The notes beneath the pieces were generated by a model that did no database searches, was not told the DNA's origin, and saw only the letters and a list, made by a program, of their open reading frames with translations. This document shows, piece by piece, positions 57,399 to 64,000 of a stretch of 64,000 nt of DNA. Origin of the DNA: Candidatus Poribacteria bacterium. Its GTDB lineage: Bacteria > Poribacteria > WGA-4E > WGA-3G. How positions within the stretch are numbered: position 1 is the first letter of the stretch; the number at the start of each line of letters is the position of its first letter. A program made the position numbers and the translations under genes. Location of the stretch: assembly GCA_958295945.1 (NCBI GenBank), contig OY282386.1, forward strand, positions 3,404,204 to 3,468,203, read 5' to 3'.

Positions 57399-59624
57399 TT
57401 AGAATTCGGCTGTAATGCCTAAATAAGGAATAATAGGCAATTGATTAATTGCGTTTTTATCGGAATAATCTTCTTCATATTGATAATCCAGCAGATTTTT
57501 CCGATTATAGGCGTTCAGTAGTTCCAAAAAGATGCCAAATCCCCAACTGTTGAATCTGAAGGATTTACTCACCCGCAAATCCAACCGATGATAAGGTGGT
57601 AATCTTGCTGAGTTCGTCTCTCCATATTCTGGGAGATAGATCCATTTGCCGTTCAATCTGGGATCGGGCACCCGTTTTGCACTTTCAACAGGTGTATATG
57701 GATTACCCGTGCGATACTGCCACTTCGCACCGAACTCCCACGTCGGTGTCAAGTTATAACTTCCGGCAATAGTAGCAACGTGTGTTTGATCAAACGAATA
57801 GTAACGATACGGTTCTCCATCACGGTCCCGTCGTTTTGAAAGTGCATAAGCATAAGAAACCCAACCGAAGAACTTATCGCCACTTTGATGTCTTAGAAAT
57901 ACTTCTGTGCCTTGTGCATAACCCTCACCTTGATTGAGAAAAACCGCAATGTCGTCAGATGTCACTAAGTTAATCAGATCTTTGTAATAGGCAGCTATTT
58001 TGATTTCTGTATCGGGAGACAACTCACGTTTAAGCTCAAGGATATAATGACTCGCCTGACTGGATTTTAAATTTGGATTACCAACGCTATCCGAGAGTTG
58101 TGCAGGAATAGGTGTTTGATTGTATATGCCGTAAGCAAATTGAAGTTCCGAACTGTTGGGCAATTCAAGACGTAGACTACCACGGGGTTGTATAGTAAGT
58201 TCATCAATACGGTTAAAATAATCAACTCTTAACCCATAAACAACAGACAAAAACGGTAGGACATTGTACCTATTCTGTAAGTAACTTTCTATGCGTTGTC
58301 CACGAACCGTCTCCTCTATTGTATTCTTTTCTTCAAACCGGATGTCATACTCAACTTCACCTTCATCTGGTATCCGTGTGAAAGTACCAGATACTTCTCC
58401 CGGTTCAAGACCGACAATCAGTCCTGTTTCCAACCGATTTTTCTCGTTTAACTCATAAGTTAAATCTTCACGTAACGTGTAATTGGGAGCATCAATATTA
58501 AGAGAGAGCAAGGGTCCAAAGTTGACATCAAATAAGAAATTTGAACGTGTAAAGGATAAATAAGAGGTAAGTCGATCCGTAAGTGTAGAACGTAGATGGA
58601 CTCCCGCACCTTCAAATCCACTTTCAAAACTGGTATTCCCTCTGAAATCTTCGTCTACGTTTGCCCCATCTAATCGAACAGCAAACTTATCCCCGGAAGC
58701 AAACAGATTAAAAAACAGTTGATGTTTCTCACTCAGGTCGTATCCAGCTTTCAATTGGTAATCCCAAAATCGTGGAAACGCAGTGATTGCACCTGTTGCA
58801 AAAGATAGAGAACCAATGAAAAGATCAATGTAACTTCTACGTCCAGCAGCATACCAATATCCTTTTTCTCCGATTTTTCCTTGGAGTAATCCTTCTGAAT
58901 ATAAGAGATTGAGATTGAACTTTCCGCGTAGGTTTTCTGGACTGCTGTTTTGAGAATAGATGTCTATCACCGCTTGAGAATCTACGCCAAATTCTGCACC
59001 ATAACCACCCGCATAAACATCTATCCGATCAATAATTTCGGAACTCAATGACGAAACAAGTCCACCAAAATGGTAAGGATAGCCGACAGGAACGCGGTCG
59101 AAGTAATACAGATTGTCCTCATCTGAACCACCACGGATATAAAGTGCACCACTAAAATCGTTCGCTACTCCGATACCTGGAATCGCAGGCAACGCGCGTA
59201 GGGCATCTCCCGCTGTGCCAGGAATACGTGTGATTTCCTTGGATTGAAGACTTCTTTTGATAACCGGTTTTGGTTCGCGTTTCGTTTTGATTTCCACACC
59301 CTCAAGATCATACGCAACAGCATCAATGTAAATTGTAGGGGTAATATTTTTTCCTTCCTGAACGATTATTGATATCTTTTCTTCTATTTCAGTGCCAGGA
59401 AAAGTTATTGATAGGGTGTATTCTCCCTTGGGTATATTCATGAACGAAAACGAACCTGTTTCGTCGGTTGTTTTGCTTCCCTCAATTCCAATGATTTGTA
59501 CCTCTGCTCCTGCTAACGGTTCATCTGTTTCACGGCTATAGACAGTGCCATTAATCACACCTATATCAGAAAAGGCAACTGCCGGAATTAGCAGAACCAT
59601 CAGTAGACAGAAAAACTCCTTCAT
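57399..59624 (-). CDS. TonB-dependent receptor with CarboxypepD-reg-like domain (tandem copy 2)
   Basis: A 741-residue receptor. A signal peptide lies at about 1-19. An N-terminal carboxypeptidase-regulatory-like Ig domain (GVINGTVYSRETDEPLAGAEVQIIG) precedes a plug with GDALRALPAIPGIGVANDFSG, IRGGSDEDNLYYFDRVPVGYPYHFGG and IDVYAGGYGAEFGVDSQAVIDIYSQ. The barrel ends YLGITAEF. About 35-40 per cent of aligned plug residues look shared with the copies on each side. It is directly adjacent to copy 1 with no intergenic base. Confidence 0.88.
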   Translation of the reverse strand: MKEFFCLLMVLLIPAVAFSDIGVINGTVYSRETDEPLAGAEVQIIGIEGSKTTDETGSFSFMNIPKGEYTLSITFPGTEIEEKISIIVQEGKNITPTIYIDAVAYDLEGVEIKTKREPKPVIKRSLQSKEITRIPGTAGDALRALPAIPGIGVANDFSGALYIRGGSDEDNLYYFDRVPVGYPYHFGGLVSSLSSEIIDRIDVYAGGYGAEFGVDSQAVIDIYSQNSSPENLRGKFNLNLLYSEGLLQGKIGEKGYWYAAGRRSYIDLFIGSLSFATGAITAFPRFWDYQLKAGYDLSEKHQLFFNLFASGDKFAVRLDGANVDEDFRGNTSFESGFEGAGVHLRSTLTDRLTSYLSFTRSNFLFDVNFGPLLSLNIDAPNYTLREDLTYELNEKNRLETGLIVGLEPGEVSGTFTRIPDEGEVEYDIRFEEKNTIEETVRGQRIESYLQNRYNVLPFLSVVYGLRVDYFNRIDELTIQPRGSLRLELPNSSELQFAYGIYNQTPIPAQLSDSVGNPNLKSSQASHYILELKRELSPDTEIKIAAYYKDLINLVTSDDIAVFLNQGEGYAQGTEVFLRHQSGDKFFGWVSYAYALSKRRDRDGEPYRYYSFDQTHVATIAGSYNLTPTWEFGAKWQYRTGNPYTPVESAKRVPDPRLNGKWIYLPEYGETNSARLPPYHRLDLRVSKSFRFNSWGFGIFLELLNAYNRKNLLDYQYEEDYSDKNAINQLPIIPYLGITAEF

Positions 59625-59717
59625 GATATGTAACTCCTATTCTCAGTATGACATTATAGTTGAATTATACAATTTCTAATGCGATAAATGCCATAAATAT
59701 TGTCAAACATACGCCTA

Positions 59718-62171
59718 TCAAAAATCTAATGTCAAACCGAAATAAATCAGACGTGGTATTTGACCACTTTCACCGACTTCTTGTTCTTCAATTTCGATTT
59801 CCTCACCCTGTATCTCAAATGTACCCTCTTCAAGAATAAATTCAAACGTGTTTTCCCGATTGTAGACATTCAACAGTTCAAGAAAGCCTCCGACCTTCAT
59901 ACCAAAAATGTTCCACTTTCTGCTAACACGAAAATCTAATCTATGGTATGGGTTTAGTTTTGCGCTCAGTGCTTTGTCAAAACCGGCAAACAGGGGATTT
60001 AAGCCACGTGTTACAGGGTCTTGAATAAGAACAATTGTGCTAATCGGTGCTTCAGAGGTCCCACTTAAGTATTGCCATTTCGCGCCTACTTCAAAATCTG
60101 AACTAAAACTATAATTTGCCACAATGCTAACGATGTGGGTATTATCAAAAAGATAGGGTTGATACGAGACATCAGGATTGTCCTTACGTTCTGCATGCGT
60201 ATATGCATAGGAAATCCAACCGAAGAATTTATCTGGCACCCTATGCCGTAGAAATCCTTCTATACCACCAACATATCCATAGCCTTGATTGAGATAGTTG
60301 GAAACTGAATCCTCTGTTATTAATTTACTGGAATCTTTGTAATATGTCGCAAACTTGACTTCTGTTCGAGATGAGAGTTCATGCTCTATCTCCATAATAT
60401 AGTGTTGGTTGAGACTTGATTTTAATGCGGGGTTTCCATTCTCCGATAGCAACTGAGAAAGTAGCGGACTCTGTTCATAATGTCCGTAAGCGAAACGCAG
60501 ATTAGAGCCAATCGGCAGTTTGAAACTGACGCTACCACGCGGTTGAACAGAAACCTGATCAATCAGATCAAGATAATCCAGTCTGAGTCCAAATGCAAAT
60601 GAAAGTATCTCGGATGCGTCGTATCGTGCTTGGAGATAACCTTCAGTACGTTGCATGTCATGTCCAAATTCATAATCGCTTGTTTTCGTCGTCCGTAGAA
60701 AAGCTTTACCATCTTCGTCATACTCTATTTCGGTTGGAGTCGTTCGTTGTAGCTGTTCAATTCTATCTTCTTCAAATAGTTCTTCAAATGCAGGATAACT
60801 GGAATGTTCAGTACTATCAGCAGGACTGAATGCAAACAGAAATCCCGGTTCAAGTTGAAGTGTAGGTGTCAATTTATATGACAGATCTTCACGGAGGGTC
60901 CAAACCGGAACGTCCACTTTCAATTTATATTCAGCCGATTCTGTAGAACTATCAATTAACATACCATCTTCATTATAAGTAGTAGATTGCGAAATTGTAG
61001 CGTATAAGTTTATATCAAGATAATTAAGTGATCGTGTCAGCGATAGATGTGATCTGAGATTCTCACTGAAGTTTGAACGGAGATGGATGCCTTGACCACT
61101 AAAACCGTTTTTGAAAAAGATTGTAGATGTAAAGGGCTCGGATTCTGTAACAGGGGGATCACTTTCATCCAATCCTGAATCAGGACTCTCAATTTCATCA
61201 GTTGACTCTTCAGAGGTAAAGTGAAAGTGGTCTGTCGCTGCGAATGCATTGACTGTCAGGTGATGCTTCTCTGTTAGGGAGTAGGCAAATTTGAGTTGAT
61301 AATCGGAAAAAAATGGGAATTGCTGCTCTGATCCTGATTCTCGTTCAAGTAACGGTCCAACGATAAGGTCAAGATAACTCCTACGTCCAGAAACCGACAT
61401 ATATCCTTTGTCACCGATACTTCCTTCAAGTAGACCTTCTGAATACCATATATTAATGTTAAACTTTCCATCCAACAATTCACCTATACTATCACGTGCG
61501 TGGATGTCAAGTACCGCTTGCGAATCCAATCCAAATTGTGCGCCATACCCACCCGCATAAATGTCAATTGTATCAATCGTTTCTGAACTAATCGTTGATA
61601 GCAACCCACCCCAGTGAAACGGATAGCCGAGAGGTGTCCGGTCAAGGTAGTAGAGGTTTGAACCTGGTTCACTCCCACGTATATACAGCACACCAAAAAA
61701 ATCGTTTGGGATACCGATACTTGGAAGTGTCGTCAATCCTTTGAGGGCATCCGTACCTGCCCCTGCAATACGGAGCAGTTCACTCCCACGGATGTCTTTT
61801 CGGCTTACCGTTGGTGGCACACGTTCCCCTTCTACAACAACTGTTTCTAATTCAAGCACTTCACCGAGTGACATTTTTATCTGTGTTGTATGTCCTGCGG
61901 TTACTGTTACGGTCGTTTTTGTTGGCGTAGTAAAATCGGGATGCGTGATCGTGAGTGTATATGTCCCGGGGGCAACACCTGTGAACCAGACCTTACCTTC
62001 AGTATCACTCTTTTGACGTTCATCGGTTTCAAGGATTTGTACTTCTGCATCTTTTAGTGGTTTTCCGGTTGTTTGATTATAGACTGTGCCTTCAATTGTG
62101 CCTGTCTGTGCAAAAACTGTTAATGGTGTAATAGTTAACAGTAATAGATAAATTAAAATGTGTTTTTTCAT
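59718..62171 (-). CDS. TonB-dependent receptor with CarboxypepD-reg-like domain (tandem copy 3)
   Basis: An 817-residue receptor with a signal peptide ending VFAQ, an N-terminal GTIEGTVYNQTTGKPLKDAEVQ domain, a plug (IGIPNDFFGVLYIRGSEPGSN, DRTPLGYPFHWGGLLS) and a barrel ending YFGLTLDF. A Ser/Glu/Thr-rich loop near residues 300-340 is specific to this copy. The ATG lies 20 bp from the IS630 element, so its original promoter has been displaced by the insertion. An RBS-like AGGAG survives at the element border. Confidence 0.88.
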   Translation of the reverse strand: MKKHILIYLLLLTITPLTVFAQTGTIEGTVYNQTTGKPLKDAEVQILETDERQKSDTEGKVWFTGVAPGTYTLTITHPDFTTPTKTTVTVTAGHTTQIKMSLGEVLELETVVVEGERVPPTVSRKDIRGSELLRIAGAGTDALKGLTTLPSIGIPNDFFGVLYIRGSEPGSNLYYLDRTPLGYPFHWGGLLSTISSETIDTIDIYAGGYGAQFGLDSQAVLDIHARDSIGELLDGKFNINIWYSEGLLEGSIGDKGYMSVSGRRSYLDLIVGPLLERESGSEQQFPFFSDYQLKFAYSLTEKHHLTVNAFAATDHFHFTSEESTDEIESPDSGLDESDPPVTESEPFTSTIFFKNGFSGQGIHLRSNFSENLRSHLSLTRSLNYLDINLYATISQSTTYNEDGMLIDSSTESAEYKLKVDVPVWTLREDLSYKLTPTLQLEPGFLFAFSPADSTEHSSYPAFEELFEEDRIEQLQRTTPTEIEYDEDGKAFLRTTKTSDYEFGHDMQRTEGYLQARYDASEILSFAFGLRLDYLDLIDQVSVQPRGSVSFKLPIGSNLRFAYGHYEQSPLLSQLLSENGNPALKSSLNQHYIMEIEHELSSRTEVKFATYYKDSSKLITEDSVSNYLNQGYGYVGGIEGFLRHRVPDKFFGWISYAYTHAERKDNPDVSYQPYLFDNTHIVSIVANYSFSSDFEVGAKWQYLSGTSEAPISTIVLIQDPVTRGLNPLFAGFDKALSAKLNPYHRLDFRVSRKWNIFGMKVGGFLELLNVYNRENTFEFILEEGTFEIQGEEIEIEEQEVGESGQIPRLIYFGLTLDF

Positions 62172-62203
62172 TTAAGAGCAATAACTCCTATTTATAGTAA
62201 ACT

Positions 62204-62782
62204 TTATATTTTATGATACATGTTTATAACTTCATCAATGGTTCCATCTGCCTTGTCCTCTCTAAGCCGTTTGATATTGGCAAAGTCATGTTCAATCGGA
62301 TTGTCCTCAGGTGAATAAAGTGGCAAAAACAATACCTCTGCTCCCGATGCTTCTATCAACTCACGGGTGCGATGCGTCTTGTGTATCTTGGCATTATCAA
62401 GAACCATCACGTCTGAGACAGACAACCTTGGACATAAATAGGTTTCAAGCCAAGCATTGAAACACGCAGCATCGCAGCTACCATCAAACAAACATGGTGC
62501 CGTAAAAGTGGAATCGATACGCGCAGCGACCAGTGTTGTTGTTCGTGTTCTAGTGCCTGAGATCAAATCTAAAACAGTTTCACCTTTCGGAGCATACCCA
62601 TGCCGTCTATAACTCTCAGCACGAAAACTGCATTCATCAACATAAACTATCTTTTTCCCAGCGTCGTGTTTCTCGGCGAGTGCCTGAAGGTAGACTTGTC
62701 GTTTCTCGTCGCACCGCTCCTTGTATCCGAGTGTCTTTTTTTTCGCGTGATACCGAGTTTTCGGAGTCCATAACCGATACAA
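62204..62782 (-). CDS. IS630 transposase, OrfB (catalytic part)
   Basis: The catalytic DDE domain: KIVYVDECSFRAES holds the first Asp, VMVLDNAKIHKT the second, and LPLYSPEDNPIEHDFANIK the Glu. The frame is -1 relative to OrfA, and expression of the full protein should require slippage on the run of eight A residues at 62736-62743. The ATG at 62782 may serve as a weak internal start. The 3' end lies 14 bp from the left terminal repeat. Confidence 0.85.
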   Translation of the reverse strand: MYRLWTPKTRYHAKKKTLGYKERCDEKRQVYLQALAEKHDAGKKIVYVDECSFRAESYRRHGYAPKGETVLDLISGTRTRTTTLVAARIDSTFTAPCLFDGSCDAACFNAWLETYLCPRLSVSDVMVLDNAKIHKTHRTRELIEASGAEVLFLPLYSPEDNPIEHDFANIKRLREDKADGTIDEVINMYHKI

Positions 62783-63051
62783 AACTCTGAAACACCGAAG
62801 TGTGCAGCACGCTCTTTTTGTGTCAAGTCTGGGAAATCAGCGACATGTTTTCTGAGTGCCTCCTCATCAATCACTCTCATTTTTTTGGGTCCCGTTTTTC
62901 TAATGGCAAACGGGTCGTCAGCTGCTAACCATCTATCAATAGTTGAGCGGGCAACGGAAAACAGACGGGAAGCTTCAGATTTTTTCCCGCCAGCTTCAAC
63001 AAAATCTAAAATGCGTTTTCGCAAATCTGGTGAATGTGCCATGGGAAACAT
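62647..63051 (-). CDS. IS630 transposase, OrfA (DNA-binding part)
   Basis: A 134-residue N-terminal part with two helix-turn-helix units: SPDLRKRILDFVEAGGKKSEASRLFSVARSTIDRW and LTQKERAAHFGVSEFCIGYGLRKLGI. After the A8 run at 62736-62743 the frame continues only in an artefactual tail. A -1 shift there joins ITRKK to KTLGYKERCDEKRQ of OrfB and gives a full-length IS630 transposase. Alternative start M at codon 4. Confidence 0.85.
   Translation of the reverse strand: MFPMAHSPDLRKRILDFVEAGGKKSEASRLFSVARSTIDRWLAADDPFAIRKTGPKKMRVIDEEALRKHVADFPDLTQKERAAHFGVSEFCIGYGLRKLGITRKKRHSDTRSGATRNDKSTFRHSPRNTTLGKR
62736..62743 (-). promoter_or_regulatory. A8 slippery run, programmed -1 frameshift site
   Basis: Eight consecutive A residues on the minus strand, at the point where OrfA and OrfB must be joined. 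The required shift is -1, as in other frameshifted IS630 members. No stimulatory hairpin was checked. Confidence 0.6.
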
Positions 63052-63125
63052 ATTCTAACAAAAAACAAAAAAATGTATCAATAATTCTAAATGTCACTAT
63101 AAATAACCCTGATATGACAACGATA

Positions 63126-64000
63126 TTACTCATTCGGTTTATTTTCTTTAGATGAGACAAGGACGTTGAGACCATTCTTGATGATCTCGATTGTCGCAGG
63201 GGTTTCACACATCGGTTCGCCATCGGCATAAAGCATCACGGGTGGATTGGTTTCAATTTTTAAGCTGCGTGTTTGATGTATTTCAACAGCAGGATGAAAT
63301 GTATGTCCACCCCAAAACAGCGTAACCATCAACCCGAGCACCGTAAAGGATGAGACTGAACGAATGATACAGACATCAAATAGTCCATCGTCAAAACGAG
63401 CATTTGGAACAATCTTAAATCCACCGCCGTAACTACTTGTATTTCCAGTTGCGGTGAGTAGAATTGGACTTTCATATATCCCGAAGTCTCCTTCAATACG
63501 AACAGATGGACATTCATAGTCTTTGAGTGTTACTATTGCGGCGTAAATATATGATGCAGTTCCTGCAAATGGTGTGGAGCGAGATGCCGCAAGACGGCTT
63601 ACTTCAGTATCGTAACCACACGTGGCAATCGTGGTAAAATAGTGTTCACTTCCTTTTTCTGAACGGACATGTCCTAAATCCATACTTTTTATTGTGCCAG
63701 TTAACAAAGTTTGAATGGCTTGCTGAGGCTTTCGTGAAATGTTCATAGCAGTTGCTAAGTCATTACCACGTCCACACGGGAGAACTCCTAAAGTAATATC
63801 TGTATTGCCTGCAATCGTATTGACGACTTCGTGGAGCGTTCCGTCACCTCCACAAGTATATATCCGTTTGATACCGTTTGAGATAGCTTCCTGAGTAAAA
63901 CGTTTGGCATCTCCCATCCCGGTAGTTAGTTTCAACTCTCCTTCACGCCCAGCAGATGTCAGTGTCTTGTGCGCTTGTTCGGCAACAGGTTTGCCTTTAC
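63126..64000 (-). CDS. Diacylglycerol/lipid kinase (YegS/BmrU family), 5' truncated by window
   Basis: The frame runs off the right edge (GKPVAEQAHKTLTSAGREGEL), so the ATP-binding start is missing. The catalytic GGDGT is in IYTCGGDGTLHEVVNTI, followed by LGVLPCGRGNDLATAM. C-terminal RFDDGLFDVCIIRSVSSF and ADGEPMCETPATIEI complete the DAGK-catalytic domain. Such enzymes phosphorylate diacylglycerol or a similar lipid. The TTG at 63935 is an internal codon, not the start. The IS630 right end lies 22 bp downstream of its stop. Confidence 0.9.
   Translation of the reverse strand, partial: KGKPVAEQAHKTLTSAGREGELKLTTGMGDAKRFTQEAISNGIKRIYTCGGDGTLHEVVNTIAGNTDITLGVLPCGRGNDLATAMNISRKPQQAIQTLLTGTIKSMDLGHVRSEKGSEHYFTTIATCGYDTEVSRLAASRSTPFAGTASYIYAAIVTLKDYECPSVRIEGDFGIYESPILLTATGNTSSYGGGFKIVPNARFDDGLFDVCIIRSVSSFTVLGLMVTLFWGGHTFHPAVEIHQTRSLKIETNPPVMLYADGEPMCETPATIEIIKNGLNVLVSSKENKPNE

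Larger units (their letters stand above)
62191..63103 (-). mobile_element. IS630-family element with TA target duplication
   Basis: The ends TTTATAGT... (62191) and ...ACTATAAA (63103) are imperfect inverted repeats. TA flanks both sides (62189-62190 and 63104-63105), as expected for the TA-specific IS630/Tc1 group. The element is 913 bp and contains the two overlapping transposase frames. It separates the tandem receptors from the lipid kinase gene. Confidence 0.85.

Overview
The window is a low-GC bacterial chromosome segment from a Gram-negative-type (diderm) organism. It carries an LptD homologue, periplasmic SurA/PpiC foldases, TonB, and four TonB-dependent receptors. A sulfatase beside a mandelate-racemase-family enzyme, many TonB receptors, dispersed small repeats and toxin-antitoxin debris suggest an uncultured lineage such as Candidatus Poribacteria. 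That assignment is an inference from gene flavour; no rRNA or other marker was available to test it.

Layout. 1-6.4 kb: end of a VIT/vWA protein, a methyltransferase, a sulfatase/enolase-superfamily pair, a retropepsin-like protease and lysA. 6.4-9.3 kb: a nest of miniature mobile elements, with a HigBA-like module among them. 9.4-17.7 kb: a TonB receptor, a rhodanese, a glpK/histidine kinase/NtrC-type regulator operon and a 2H phosphoesterase. 17.7-31 kb: an SDR dehydrogenase, then a type I restriction-modification island (hsdR, hsdS, hsdM). Inside the island are a TnpB element that has split a toxin-antitoxin pair, a PIN toxin, a DUF2806 protein, an XRE protein, a GIY-YIG protein, and broken copies of the hsdM and XRE 3' ends.

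31-44.9 kb: a minus-strand envelope-biogenesis run. It holds an FN3 lipoprotein, two exported proteins, mfd, three SurA/PpiC-like foldases and an LptD homologue whose barrel region is interrupted by two parvulin-like modules. 45-51 kb: an intact ISKra4-family insertion sequence, a membrane protein, and the purine genes purF and purM. purM is translationally coupled to an orphan FliG-C-like protein. 51-62 kb: tonB, a DUF5916 outer-membrane protein and three tandem TonB receptors. 62-64 kb: an IS630 element and a lipid kinase cut by the window edge.

The mobile DNA is unusually readable. Four 112-bp elements share TACC...GGTA ends and TTA/TAA target duplications. A 90-bp element of different interior has the same ends and target. 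A 1248-bp composite bounded by ISKra4-like ends has a perfect 9-bp target duplication, the same length as that of the intact ISKra4 element. The most unusual protein-level observations are the parvulin-in-LptD architecture and the FliG-C domain without torque residues in a purine operon.
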